A DNA stretch of 64,000 nucleotides from Pseudarthrobacter sp. W1I19. Lineage in GTDB: Bacteria; Actinomycetota; Actinomycetes; Actinomycetales; Micrococcaceae. The DNA lies in the NCBI RefSeq assembly GCF_030817835.1, contig NZ_JAUSZR010000001.1, positions 992,001-1,056,000 on the forward strand, in the 5' to 3' direction. The position numbers and the translations under genes are program-made. The notes under the pieces were generated by a model, which was given only the letters and a program-made list of their open reading frames with translations, searched no databases and was not told the DNA's origin. Positions 8,727-17,153 of this stretch are shown one piece after another. Positions within the stretch are counted from its first letter, which is position 1. The number at the start of each line of letters is the position of its first letter.

Positions 8727-8739
8727 GAAACTTAGTTTC
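8727..8739. promoter_or_regulatory. Palindrome upstream of the amino-acid ABC operon
   Basis: GAAACTTAGTTTC is a perfect palindrome around its central base, in an AT-rich stretch about 80 bases upstream of the binding-protein start. A second related half (ACTAAACT) follows at 8751-8758. It could be an operator; no regulator is encoded beside it. Confidence 0.35.
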
Positions 8740-8892
8740 ACTATTGGATAACTAAACTACCCTCGATTTCAAGCCTAGGCGAGGAGAAGGTGTCTACAAT
8801 CCCGGACACTCCGCCCAACTGGCTGGCATTTAACGCTGTGAAAATGCGGTTTCGCTACGTTATCTGCGAGTCACTTGGGCTGGGGAGGGGAT

Positions 8893-10281
8893 CTAGCTGC
8901 TGATGCCCAGGGATTCGAGCATCGGGCGGAACTTGGCCCAGGTCTCGGCGAGTTCGGTCTCGGGCTGGGATCCGTCCACTATTCCGCAGCCGGCATATAG
9001 CCGGACAGTGTCCGGACCCTCGATGACCGCGCCGCGCAGCGCGATGCCCCACTCACCGTTTCCTGCAGCATCCAGCCAGCCGACGGGTCCCGCGTACGGC
9101 CCGCGGTCCAGGTGCTCCAGCTTGCGGATCAGGGCGCCGGCCACCTGGGTCGGAGTCCCGCAGACGGCGGCCGTGGGGTGCAGCGCGTTGATCAGAGCCA
9201 GGCACGTGGGCACGTGGCCTTCGACCTCAGCCAGCTCGGCTTTTACGTCCGAGGCGAGGTGCCACACGTTGGGCAGCTCCAGGATGAACGGCTCGTCATG
9301 GGCGTTCATGGCCTCGGAGAACGGTGCCAGCTGGGTGGTCAGTGACTGGATGGCGATCTCGTGTTCGTGCCGCTGCTTCTCAGAGCCTGCCAGCACCCGC
9401 GTGGCGTAGTCCAGGGGAAGTCCGTCCTCGCCGTGGGCATCGCGGCGGTCCAGGGTCCCGGCCAGCACCCGCGCCTGCGCGGTCCGCCCTTCCACCTGGA
9501 TCAGCATCTCCGGTGTCGCGCCCACCAGGCCGTCCACGCCGTACGTCCAGCATTCGCGGTACCGCCCGGCAAGCTCCCGCAGCACCCCCGCGGCGTTCAC
9601 GCCGGTGGGAACAGTGGCCACGATGTCCCGGGCGAGCACCAGCTTCTCCAGCGCCCCGGTCTGGATCTCTGCCACTCCAGCGGCGACGGCGGCCTTCCAG
9701 TCCTCCTCGCTCAGCGAGCCCGTGTGCAGCGTTGCCCCGGCGGCCAGGGGCAGGGGACGTACGACGGCGCCGCCCTCCTTGGCGGGAACCTTGCCGGGCG
9801 TGCCGTCCCCGGCAAAATCGGCTGCCGCCGTCGTGGTTTTGGCAGCGGAGCCGCTGCCCAGCCAGCGGTTCAGGGCGGCGAGGGCGCCGTCGGCAGTGAG
9901 TGGGCCGTCGTCGAACGTTAACTGGGTGAGCCAGACCTGGCCATCACGGACGCCCACCACAATCTCGGGCACGATCAGCCGCGACTCGTGGGCCGAGGTT
10001 TTGGAAAAAGCGAAGGAGCCGAAGGCTACCGGGCCTGTGCCGGGGAGCTCAACGGAGTCTGAAACCTCGGCCTCGAGGACCAGGTGGCGCCACCAGATGT
10101 CCGCCTCCAGGAAGCGTTCGGGGCCGGTGGCGGTGAAGCGCGCGATCTCGCCGAAACCCACCAGTCCTGCTTCGCGCCGGGTCCAGCAGAGGACATCGTC
10201 CCGGACCAAAAACGACGGCAGCCCCCCGGGGAACGCTTTGCCATCCAGGGGGACTGTCAAGGTACGGAACGTGCTCGTCAT
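8893..10281 (-). CDS. menF: Isochorismate synthase
   Basis: 462 residues, chorismate-binding family. It converts chorismate to isochorismate for MenD. The catalytic domain fills the C-terminal half: KLVLARDIV, VGATPEMLIQVEGRTAQARVLAGT, the ELPNVWHLASDV segment, HPTAAVCGTP and GPYAGPVGWLDAAGNGEWGIALRGA. The N-terminal half (residues 1-190) is the variable domain. It is transcribed divergently from menG; the 167-bp gap holds a cluster of GTAC half-sites. Confidence 0.9.
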   Translation of the reverse strand: MTSTFRTLTVPLDGKAFPGGLPSFLVRDDVLCWTRREAGLVGFGEIARFTATGPERFLEADIWWRHLVLEAEVSDSVELPGTGPVAFGSFAFSKTSAHESRLIVPEIVVGVRDGQVWLTQLTFDDGPLTADGALAALNRWLGSGSAAKTTTAAADFAGDGTPGKVPAKEGGAVVRPLPLAAGATLHTGSLSEEDWKAAVAAGVAEIQTGALEKLVLARDIVATVPTGVNAAGVLRELAGRYRECWTYGVDGLVGATPEMLIQVEGRTAQARVLAGTLDRRDAHGEDGLPLDYATRVLAGSEKQRHEHEIAIQSLTTQLAPFSEAMNAHDEPFILELPNVWHLASDVKAELAEVEGHVPTCLALINALHPTAAVCGTPTQVAGALIRKLEHLDRGPYAGPVGWLDAAGNGEWGIALRGAVIEGPDTVRLYAGCGIVDGSQPETELAETWAKFRPMLESLGISS

Positions 10282-10295
10282 GATGAGACAACACT

Positions 10296-10337
10296 AGTAC
10301 TGAAAGGTACTTGGCTTGCCGAGTACCTATAAGTACC
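10296..10337. promoter_or_regulatory. Four RGTACY half-sites in the menF-menG divergent promoter
   Basis: AGTACT (10296), GGTACT (10306), AGTACC (10322) and AGTACC (10332). The two outer pairs are each spaced 10 bp. The centre is an 11-bp inverted repeat with one mismatch (10305-10315 and 10318-10328, 2-base loop). The regular helical phasing suggests a protein-binding site for joint control of menaquinone genes. The regulator is unknown. Confidence 0.55.
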
Positions 10338-10448
10338 GCTGCGCGCTGCCGCCGCAGTTCGGACTGCCCGCCATACCGGCGCAGGCCAGAGCCCGGTGCG
10401 GCGAAGCCCGCCTTGGTCCGGACCCGCCTGAACATTTGAGACAATGTC

Positions 10449-11228
10449 ATGGTGAACCGAGCATCCTTGGATAAGCGTCCGGACGAAGTAGCCACGATGT
10501 TTGACGACGTCGCACCGAAGTACGACGTCGTCAACGATGTCCTATCAATGGGGCAGACCCGCCGCTGGCGCAAGGTTGTGGTGGAAGCCATGGAAGTGTC
10601 CAAGGGGCAGCGGGTCCTTGACCTGGCGGCCGGCACTGGCACGTCCAGCGAGCCATATGCCGACGCAGGCATAGATGTAGTGGCGTGCGACTTCTCCCTC
10701 GGAATGCTCAAGGTGGGCAAGCGCCGCCGCCCGGACATCGACTTCATCGCCGGTGACGCCACCAACCTGCCGTTCGCGGACAACACCTTCGACGCCACCA
10801 CCATCTCCTTCGGCCTGCGCAACGTCAACGAGCCCAAGAAGGCGCTGCAGGAGATGCTGCGCGTCACCAAGCCCGGCGGCCGGCTGGTCATTGCCGAGTT
10901 CTCGCAGCCCGTGGTGCCGCTCTGGCGCACCATGTACACCGAATACCTCATGCGCGCCCTGCCGGCCATCGCCGTGAAAGTCGCCTCCAACCCGGACGCC
11001 TACGTGTACCTCGCCGAATCCATCCGCGCCTGGCCGGACCAGGACCACCTGGCTGCCTGGCTGCAGGATGCCGGCTGGGACAACGTCACCTACCGCAACC
11101 TCACCGGCGGCATCGTGGCGGTCCACCGTGCCTTCAAGTCCGCCGATTCGTCACCGGACAGCGCCGCCGCCGCCATCGCCGCGCACAGGGGCCCGGTGGC
11201 CAAGCTGCGCCGCAACATCACGCGCTGA
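10449..11228 (+). CDS. menG: Demethylmenaquinone methyltransferase
   Basis: 259 residues, UbiE/MenG family, SAM-dependent. It methylates the naphthoquinone ring as a late step of menaquinone synthesis. Motif [13 protein letters not shown], the [18 protein letters not shown] segment, [15 protein letters not shown] and [15 protein letters not shown] are visible. Start could be ATG 10449 or GTG 10452; GACAAT lies six bases before the GTG. The next gene begins three bases after the stop, so the two are probably co-transcribed. Confidence 0.92.
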   Translation: MVNRASLDKRPDEVATMFDDVAPKYDVVNDVLSMGQTRRWRKVVVEAMEVSKGQRVLDLAAGTGTSSEPYADAGIDVVACDFSLGMLKVGKRRRPDIDFIAGDATNLPFADNTFDATTISFGLRNVNEPKKALQEMLRVTKPGGRLVIAEFSQPVVPLWRTMYTEYLMRALPAIAVKVASNPDAYVYLAESIRAWPDQDHLAAWLQDAGWDNVTYRNLTGGIVAVHRAFKSADSSPDSAAAAIAAHRGPVAKLRRNITR

Positions 11229-11231
11229 CCT

Positions 11232-12572
11232 GTGAAAGTACTGATTGTCGGCGCGGGGCCGGCCGGCTGCACCGCCGCGTACTACCTTGCCAGGGCGGGC
11301 ATCGACGTCACCGTTCTGGAAAAGACGAGCTTTCCACGCGAGAAGGTTTGCGGTGACGGCCTCACACCCCGCGCCGTCCGCGAAATCCAGAAGCTCGGCC
11401 TGCCGCATCCCGAAAACGAGGGCTGGCGCCGTAACAAGGGCCTGCGCCTGATCGCCGGCGGCCGCACCATCGAGCTCCCGTGGCCCGAGGTGTCCGACTT
11501 CCCGCAGTATGGACTCATCCGTACGCGCCTAGGCTTCGACGAGGAACTGGCCCGCCACGCCCAGGCCGCCGGCGCCACTATCCTGGAGCGGCACAGCGTC
11601 ACCGACGCCATCCGTGATGAAAGCGGCCGGGTCACCGGCGTCCGGGCCGCAGTGCTGGACGAGTCCGGACGCAAGACGGGGGAGACGCACGAGTTCAGTG
11701 CCGACGTCGTACTCGCCGCTGATGGCAACTCCACGCGTACAGCCGTGTCCCTCGGCATCCAGAAGCGCGACGACCGACCCCTCGGCGTGGCCGTGCGCAC
11801 CTACTTCACCAGCCCGCGCAGTGATGACGACTGGATGGAAGGCTGGCTCGAGCTCCCCGGCCGCGACGGCAAGCTGCTGCCTGGCTACGGCTGGGTGTTC
11901 GGCGTCGGCGACGGCACTTCCAACGTGGGCCTCGGCATCCTGAACTCCTCCAAGGAATTCGGCAAGCTCGACTACAAGCAGGTCCTGCGCGAATGGACCG
12001 CCGGCATGCCCGGCGAGTGGGGCTTCACCCCGGAGAACCAGGTGGGCGAGATCCGCGGCGCGGCGCTGCCCATGGGCTTCAACCGCACCCCGCACTACTC
12101 ACCCGGCCTGCTCCTCCTGGGCGACGCAGGCGGCATGGTCTCCCCGTTCAACGGCGAGGGTATCTCCTACGCCATGGAGTCGGCCCGCTTTGCCGCTGAG
12201 TTCATCATCGACGCCTCCTCGCGCAGTTCCTCCTCGGCCGGAACGTACGATGCCGACGCGCACCTTTCGCGGTACGGGGACTATGTGCGGGAGCAGTGGG
12301 GATCGCACTTCACCCTGGGCCGGGCGTTCGCCGCGCTGATCGGCAAGCCGGCGGTCATGAAGCTGGCGCTGCGGACCGGTATGCCCATCCCAGTACTGAT
12401 GCGGTTCGTGGTCCGGCTCCTGGCCAATCTCACGGACCCGTCGGCCAAGGGCTTCGAGGACCGGGTGATCCGGGGCCTGGAGTCGCTGGTTCCGGCCACA
12501 TCGAATACATCCGCCACCCCGTCGGCTTCGAACCAGCGGTATCCGCAACAAAAAGTTAGGGTTAACCCGTGA
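11232..12572 (+). CDS. menJ: Geranylgeranyl reductase family FAD enzyme, probable menaquinone reductase
   Basis: 446 residues. FAD-binding motif VLIVGAGPAGCTAAYYLARAG at the N-terminus, then EKTSFPREKVCGDGLTPRA, the VLAADGNSTRTA segment and GDAGGMVSPFNGEGISYAMES. In mycobacteria MenJ saturates one isoprene unit of the menaquinone tail. The position between menG and a polyprenyl synthase supports the same role. Starts at GTG 11232; ends inside the first codons of the next gene (GTGA overlap). Confidence 0.8.
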   Translation: MKVLIVGAGPAGCTAAYYLARAGIDVTVLEKTSFPREKVCGDGLTPRAVREIQKLGLPHPENEGWRRNKGLRLIAGGRTIELPWPEVSDFPQYGLIRTRLGFDEELARHAQAAGATILERHSVTDAIRDESGRVTGVRAAVLDESGRKTGETHEFSADVVLAADGNSTRTAVSLGIQKRDDRPLGVAVRTYFTSPRSDDDWMEGWLELPGRDGKLLPGYGWVFGVGDGTSNVGLGILNSSKEFGKLDYKQVLREWTAGMPGEWGFTPENQVGEIRGAALPMGFNRTPHYSPGLLLLGDAGGMVSPFNGEGISYAMESARFAAEFIIDASSRSSSSAGTYDADAHLSRYGDYVREQWGSHFTLGRAFAALIGKPAVMKLALRTGMPIPVLMRFVVRLLANLTDPSAKGFEDRVIRGLESLVPATSNTSATPSASNQRYPQQKVRVNP

Positions 12573-13669
12573 CCAACCCCGCAGACCACAGCTGGACGCA
12601 CGCCGGACACGGCCTGCCGGACTCCGAACCCAGCCTGAACACCACCGCCATCGCCACCGGCCTGCAGTTGCCCGCGGGGTTCGCTGCCATCGCCGGGGAT
12701 GCCGAGCTGGGACCGGCGATCACCAACAACCTTGCCCGGGTGGAAAAGAAGCTTCGTGAGGCCATTGCCAACTCCGATCCGCTGGCGGACGCAACGTCGC
12801 GGCACCTGGTGGAGGCTGGGGGCAAGCGCATCCGGCCGCTGCTGACGCTGCTCTGTGCACACCTCGGTGACGCCTCGCTTCCCGCCGTGGTGCAGGCCGC
12901 CGTCGTGGTTGAACTGACCCACCTGGCCACCCTCTACCACGACGACGTGATGGACTCGGCTCCGTTCCGCCGCGGCGCTCCGACGGCCCACGAGGTCTGG
13001 GGCAACTCTGTGGCCGTCCTCACCGGCGACCTCATCTTCGCGCGTGCTTCGATCCTGGTATCCGAGCTCGGCTCCCGCGCCCTGGGCATCCAGGCCCGCA
13101 CCTTCGAGCGGCTCTGCCTGGGCCAGCTTCACGAGACCGTGGGGCCGCGTCCGGACGAGGACCCGGTGGAGCACTACCTCTCGGTCATCGCAGACAAGAC
13201 CGGCTCCCTGGTTGCTGCTTCCGGGCAGCTCGGTGCCATCTTCGCCGAGGCAGATCCTGCCTACGAATCCGTGCTGGTGGAGTATGGCGAGAAGGTGGGC
13301 GTGGCCTTCCAGCTTGCCGACGACGTGATCGACGTGACGGGTATTAAGGTCAAGTCCGGCAAGTCCCCGGGGACGGACCTGCGTGAAGGCGTCCCCACCC
13401 TGCCGGTGCTGCTCCTCCGGAAAGCGGCAGCGGATGGCGACCAATCCGCCGTCGAACTCCTGAAACTGATTGACGGCGACCTCACCTCGGACGAAGCCCT
13501 CGCCGAGGCTGTTGCGGGGCTGCGCGAGCACCCGGTCACCGCCGAATCCTGGGTGGTGGCGCGGCAGTGGGCCAATGAGGCCATTGCCGCCCTTGCTCCG
13601 CTGCCGGACGGTGTGGTCAAGGAATCACTGTCCAACTTCGCTGTGGCTGTGGTGGACCGCGCCAGCTAG
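12569..13669 (+). CDS. Long-chain polyprenyl diphosphate synthase
   Basis: 366 residues, all-trans polyprenyl synthase. The two aspartate-rich motifs are DDVMD (LYHDDVMDSAPFRRGAPTAH) and DDVID (FQLADDVIDVTG). GGKRIRPLL and GDLIFARA are also conserved. Its product is probably the menaquinone side chain; chain length cannot be read safely. GTG start overlaps the preceding TGA, implying translational coupling with menJ and menG. The first 45 residues are a variable extension. Confidence 0.92.
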   Translation: MTNPADHSWTHAGHGLPDSEPSLNTTAIATGLQLPAGFAAIAGDAELGPAITNNLARVEKKLREAIANSDPLADATSRHLVEAGGKRIRPLLTLLCAHLGDASLPAVVQAAVVVELTHLATLYHDDVMDSAPFRRGAPTAHEVWGNSVAVLTGDLIFARASILVSELGSRALGIQARTFERLCLGQLHETVGPRPDEDPVEHYLSVIADKTGSLVAASGQLGAIFAEADPAYESVLVEYGEKVGVAFQLADDVIDVTGIKVKSGKSPGTDLREGVPTLPVLLLRKAAADGDQSAVELLKLIDGDLTSDEALAEAVAGLREHPVTAESWVVARQWANEAIAALAPLPDGVVKESLSNFAVAVVDRAS

Positions 13670-13683
13670 TTCCTGTTTCTGTG

Positions 13684-13715
13684 GAAGCCCGGCTCCGCGG
13701 ACGGCGCCGGGCTTC
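13684..13715 (+). terminator. Terminator after the menG-menJ-polyprenyl synthase operon
   Basis: Ten-bp arms GAAGCCCGGC (13684-13693) and GCCGGGCTTC (13706-13715), starting 15 bases after the stop and followed by TTCAT. Confidence 0.7.
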
Positions 13716-13760
13716 TTCATGGCCGCCGTGACTCTGTTTAGGCTGCGCCTGCTTAAACGG

Positions 13761-13818
13761 GATAGCCCCGGTCCGCAGCAACAATACGAGTCATACGTTG
13801 CTGTGAACCGAGGCTATC
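13761..13818. repeat. 22-bp imperfect inverted repeat
   Basis: Arms 13761-13782 and 13797-13818 differ at three positions, each a transition that can leave a G-U pair on one strand. The loop is 14 bases. It resembles in style the long hairpins at 22218 and 28789. It could be a second terminator or a mobile palindrome. Confidence 0.7.
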
Positions 13819-13872
13819 TCTCCGTTCGCATCAGACCCGCCGGAGGCGTTTAGCGGATCCGTGAACAGTCTA

Positions 13873-13886
13873 TGACAGATCTGTCA
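13873..13886. promoter_or_regulatory. Perfect 14-bp palindrome
   Basis: TGACAGATCTGTCA is its own reverse complement. Length and position in an intergenic region fit a dimeric repressor site. No cognate regulator can be named. Confidence 0.4.
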
Positions 13887-13966
13887 CAAGGCGCAAGTCC
13901 CTTGTTACTGTCTATGTCAAAACTTTCTCCCGCTGGTTTTCCCCAGCTTTTAGGACGAGACTGGTC

Positions 13967-14023
13967 AATCTCCCGGCATGTCTCGACGACACGCAGGGGC
14001 GTGCCCTATAAGCCGGGGAGATT
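13967..14023. ncRNA. Candidate three-way-junction RNA structure
   Basis: The closing stem is AATCTCCCGGC (13967-13977) against GCCGGGGAGATT (14012-14023) with one bulge. Inside are two small hairpins: TGTC/GACA (13979-13982, 13988-13991) and AGGG/CCCT (13995-13998, 14004-14007). Recognised by eye only; it matches no riboswitch class known to me. Strand and transcription are unknown. Confidence 0.3.
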
Positions 14024-14094
14024 CAGCGGTCTCTTTGTCCACATAGAGCCTGACCGCCCTGCCATGGGTGCTGAAGTTTGGGTCTGCTGGCTGC

Positions 14095-14916
14095 ATGGAC
14101 CTGACCCGTTTCCTCAAACATGCCGGCTCGGTTGCCCGCACGTCGACGATCCTCCAAGCCGGTTTTACTGACCGCAACATCCGCAACGCTGTGGCGGGCG
14201 GCGAAATACGACGGCTTCGGCATGGAGTAGTGGCGCTGCCGGACGCTCGTGCGGACATGACGGGAGCTGTCCTCGCCAACGGCATGCTGACGTGCGCCTC
14301 TGCGGCGGTTCATCGCCGGCTCTGGGTGCTGCATGAACCTCAGGCCCTCCACCTTTTGTGCCGGCACGGGGGGCCCAAGGATGCGGTGGTCCACCGGGAA
14401 TCCCTGGTTCCTCCCGATGGGCCGCGCCCGGTGGCCAGTACCACCGACGTCCTTCTACATTGCCTGCGCTGCCTTCCGGCGGTGGAAGCTGCGGTCATGG
14501 TGGAAAGCGCGGCGCGGCAAGGGGTGACAACTCTTGGCTATCTGCATGAACGGCTGCCGGGTAGACGGAACGGCGCTGCCCGAAGGGTGCTGGAGCTGGT
14601 GGACGGGACGGCCGACTCGCCCGTCGAGGTACTGGCACGCATCCTTTTCCGCAGCGAGGGAATCCATACCGAGACGCAGGTGGAGCTGGCGGGGATCGGG
14701 ATTGTGGACTTCCTCCTGGAAGGATTTCTCATTGTGGAGATCGACGGCGGCACGCACCTTGAGCCCCGGCAGGTCAAGAAGGACAGGGGCAGGAACAACG
14801 CGAGCACGCTTTCCGGTTATGCGGTGCTCCGGTACGGCTACGCAGACGTGGTCTACAACCCGCAAAAGATCGTAAACGAGGTGTGGCAGGTGCTGCGGGG
14901 CAGGGTGGTGCGCTGA
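14095..14916 (+). CDS. AbiEi-type winged-helix / DUF559 nuclease-fold protein
   Basis: 273 residues. Residues 1-50 look like the AbiEi antitoxin helix-turn-helix (TSTILQAGFTDRNIRNAVAGGEIRRLRHGVVALPD). The C-terminal third resembles DUF559, a very-short-patch-repair-type endonuclease fold, with acidic residues in GIVDFLLEGFLIVEIDGGTH and a final YAVLRYGYADVVYNP segment. Such fusions are widespread in actinobacteria and annotated as type IV antitoxin-like. No AbiEii toxin lies beside it. The ATG at 14095 fits the family start better than ATG 14068. Function is unknown. Confidence 0.75.
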   Translation: MDLTRFLKHAGSVARTSTILQAGFTDRNIRNAVAGGEIRRLRHGVVALPDARADMTGAVLANGMLTCASAAVHRRLWVLHEPQALHLLCRHGGPKDAVVHRESLVPPDGPRPVASTTDVLLHCLRCLPAVEAAVMVESAARQGVTTLGYLHERLPGRRNGAARRVLELVDGTADSPVEVLARILFRSEGIHTETQVELAGIGIVDFLLEGFLIVEIDGGTHLEPRQVKKDRGRNNASTLSGYAVLRYGYADVVYNPQKIVNEVWQVLRGRVVR

Positions 14917-15048
14917 GATTCCCCATGTTTCAATCCGAGCCGGGCAGAAACGCCGCCGTATTTACGGGACACGCCGGTCAGAAGCTCAAAACCTGGGGAG
15001 ACTCAGCGGGCAGCCAAGCGTAAGCACCAGCAGCAGCCGCCGGAAACC

Positions 15049-15474
15049 CTAGTCTTCGTCGTCCTCGAAGGCCCACTCGAACATGTCGAACACGAACTCG
15101 GAGAAGGTGCCCTCTTCGGACTTCCACTGACCCCGGGCGTTGTTGCGCCGGTACACGATGGGATCCGGGACGCCGAGATCGCCCACCCGGAAGCCCCAGG
15201 TATATTCCTCGTCCTCATCCTCAAGGAACATCAGGAAGCCCTCGTCGTCAACTTCGAGCTCGTCCGGATCCCAGAAGTAGTGGTACGCCTCCATCAGGTC
15301 CTCGCAGCCGCCGATGGCCAGGTAGAACTCGCGCAGGACCAGGGGAATCTGGAATTGGTGGTCGGCGAGGGCCTTGTCCAGCTCCTCGGGGGACAAGCCG
15401 TCCTCTTCCTGCCATTCATCCTCGAGATACTTCGGAACAAGCGCGCGGAACTTCTCGAGGAACATGTCAGTCAT
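15049..15474 (-). CDS. SMI1/KNR4 (SUKH)-like acidic protein
   Basis: 141 residues, very acidic, ending in EWAFEDDED. The pattern LSPEELDKALADHQFQIPLVLREFYLAIGG followed by a Tyr/Trp/Asp-rich segment and a Trp-containing C-terminus resembles SUKH-fold proteins, many of which are immunity proteins. No toxin gene is adjacent. ATG 15474 was preferred to ATG 15480 because AGGA lies seven bases upstream of it. It follows the TRIC gene by 13 bases and may be co-transcribed. Confidence 0.6.
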   Translation of the reverse strand: MTDMFLEKFRALVPKYLEDEWQEEDGLSPEELDKALADHQFQIPLVLREFYLAIGGCEDLMEAYHYFWDPDELEVDDEGFLMFLEDEDEEYTWGFRVGDLGVPDPIVYRRNNARGQWKSEEGTFSEFVFDMFEWAFEDDED

Positions 15475-15487
15475 GCTCATATCCTAG

Positions 15488-16156
15488 CTAATCGAGGCCC
15501 TGTGATTCGCCGTTGCGGGCCCCTGCCCGGTGCCACCCCCGCACGGCGAGCGGGGCCTGCCAGGAGCGCCGCCAGGCCAGGACCCGGAATGTGAAGACCA
15601 GCGCCGCGATCACGGCTGCAGTCAAAACATTGAACACGCCCAGGACCCACAGGACAGCGGTCATGGCAGCCCCCAGGAAGGCCGGCAGCGCGTAGATGTC
15701 CTTGGGATTAAAAAGCTCCGGAACCTCGTTGGCAACCACGTCCCGCAGCAGGCCCCCGCCCACCGCCGACGTCACCCCCAGGAGAACCGATGCGACTGGA
15801 TTCAGGCCCGTCGCCAGCGCTTTGAGGGTGCCCGTCATGCAGAACAAGGCCAGCCCGCCGGCGTCGAACAGGGTGAGCAGGGACGTGTACCGCTGGATTC
15901 TGGAGAACAGGAAATACACCAGGACCGTGGCCAGCAGCGGCGGCACCAGGTAGGCGGGGTTGGTGAAGGCTGCCGGGACCACGCCAAGGATGATGTCGCG
16001 GATTACACCGCCGCCGAGGCCCACCAGGGAAGCCAGCAACAGGGATCCCACAATGTCGATTTGCTTGCGCGCCGCGAGCAGTGAACCCGAGACGGCAAAG
16101 AAGAAGACGCCCAGCAGGTCCAGCCACACGGGCGCGTTGTCAAAGGGGAATGTCAT
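15488..16156 (-). CDS. TRIC / UPF0126 family membrane channel
   Basis: 222 residues, seven predicted helices. The family's two internal repeats each carry a glycine-rich signature: GLGGGVIRDIILG and AVGGGLLRDVVANE. Bacterial members are trimeric cation channels homologous to animal TRIC. Divergent from the sirohydrochlorin chelatase gene. The hydrophilic C-terminal tail (about 30 residues) is not conserved. Confidence 0.88.
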   Translation of the reverse strand: MTFPFDNAPVWLDLLGVFFFAVSGSLLAARKQIDIVGSLLLASLVGLGGGVIRDIILGVVPAAFTNPAYLVPPLLATVLVYFLFSRIQRYTSLLTLFDAGGLALFCMTGTLKALATGLNPVASVLLGVTSAVGGGLLRDVVANEVPELFNPKDIYALPAFLGAAMTAVLWVLGVFNVLTAAVIAALVFTFRVLAWRRSWQAPLAVRGWHRAGARNGESQGLD

Positions 16157-16204
16157 GGAGCGTCCCGGCGGTTACAAAGAGGGCGGACAGGGCGGCTCCA
16201 ACGT

Positions 16205-16217
16205 TACGCTAGCCCCT
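16205..16217 (+). promoter_or_regulatory. Leaderless-type -10 element of the chelatase gene
   Basis: TACGCT at 16205-16210 is seven bases before the ATG at 16218. There is no Shine-Dalgarno sequence. This supports starting the protein at 16218 instead of the in-frame ATG at 16155. Confidence 0.5.
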
Positions 16218-17099
16218 ATGAACAGCCCCATCATGATCGCCTGCGCCCATGGGACGTCCAACACACAAGGCGCCGCGGAGGTCAACGCCCTGCGCGATGC
16301 CATTGCAGCGCTCCGTCCGGGCCTCGACGTCCGGGAAGCCTACGTGGATGTCCAGCAGCCCGATCTGGTGGACGTGGTGGCGGGCCTGCCGGCGGGTGAG
16401 TCCGCCGTCGTGGTGCCGTTGCTGCTCAGTGTGGGCTACCACGTGAAGGTGGATATTGCGCGGGCCGTGAAGAGCCGGCCGGGAAGTGCGGCGGCCGCTC
16501 CGCTGGGCCCGGATCCGCGCCTCGCCGCCCTCCTCGACCAGCGGCTGCGCGAAGCGGGAGTCACGGACAATGACGTGATTGTCCTCGCCGCCGCGGGTTC
16601 ATCCAACCCCAAGGCTGCCGTCAGCGTTGAAGAATTGCTGGGCCAGCTTCAGGAGCTGCGGTCCAACCGGATAGTGGCCGCCTATGGTGCCTCCGCCAAG
16701 CCGTCCGTGCCCGACGCCGTCGCAATGCTTCGCGAGGAACTTGAGGGAGGTGCCGGCGCGGGGGAGTCTGCGGGGGCTGTCGACGTCGGCGGCCGTGTGG
16801 TGATTGCCTCCTACCTCCTGGCGCCGGGCTACTTCCACGACCAGCTGGCAAAGGCGGGGGCCGACGTCGTGACCGAACCCCTGCTGCCGTCACCCGTGCT
16901 GGCGGAGATCGCGCTGGAACGGTACGACGCCGCCGTCGCGAAGGCCCGGGAAGTCCTCGCGGCGGCACCCTCTGAAGCGCCTTCCACAGCACCAGCCAAT
17001 GCCCCTGAAGCAGCACCCTCAGGGCGGCCAGCCGATGCACAGGAGGGTGGCTTCTTCAAGGCCGTCCGGCGTTTCGTGACGAAATATTTCCCTAGGTGA
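16218..17099 (+). CDS. Sirohydrochlorin chelatase (CbiX/SirB type)
   Basis: 293 residues, two chelatase half-domains. It would insert iron into sirohydrochlorin to complete siroheme, the cofactor of the next gene's sulfite reductase. The metal-binding histidine near the start is in ACAHGTSN (H11); a second conserved motif is SYLLAPGYFHDQL. AVVVPLLLSVGYHVKVDI is typical of the family. The last 50 residues form an Ala/Pro-rich linker and a basic tail. Cobalt cannot be excluded, but siroheme context favours iron. Confidence 0.85.
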   Translation: MNSPIMIACAHGTSNTQGAAEVNALRDAIAALRPGLDVREAYVDVQQPDLVDVVAGLPAGESAVVVPLLLSVGYHVKVDIARAVKSRPGSAAAAPLGPDPRLAALLDQRLREAGVTDNDVIVLAAAGSSNPKAAVSVEELLGQLQELRSNRIVAAYGASAKPSVPDAVAMLREELEGGAGAGESAGAVDVGGRVVIASYLLAPGYFHDQLAKAGADVVTEPLLPSPVLAEIALERYDAAVAKAREVLAAAPSEAPSTAPANAPEAAPSGRPADAQEGGFFKAVRRFVTKYFPR

Positions 17100-17117
17100 C
17101 TCAACGTTTCCGGGCCT

Positions 17118-17153
17118 TTGTGACGCTCTTCGGACGGGACCTACAGTCGATGC
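17118..17153 (+). promoter_or_regulatory. Leaderless promoter of the sulfite reductase operon
   Basis: TTGTGA (17118-17123), an 18-base spacer, TACAGT (17142-17147), then six bases to the ATG at 17154. The -35 hexamer is part of a TGTGACGC octamer that also occurs before the Ssu-type genes and cysG. No ribosome site is present. Confidence 0.65.

Larger units (their letters stand above)
13716..14094. other. Gene-free, structure-rich intergenic region
   Basis: No coding frame here resembles a gene. It holds a 22-bp hairpin (13761-13818), a perfect 14-bp palindrome (13873-13886) and a candidate three-way junction (13967-14023). A possible promoter (TTCAGC, 16 bases, TAGAGC, 14022-14049) lies before the gene at 14095. 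No tRNA fold was found. Confidence 0.5.

Noticed and set aside
13761..13818. tRNA gene
   Set aside because: It is a simple long hairpin; there is no cloverleaf, no T-loop GTTCGA motif and no anticodon arm.
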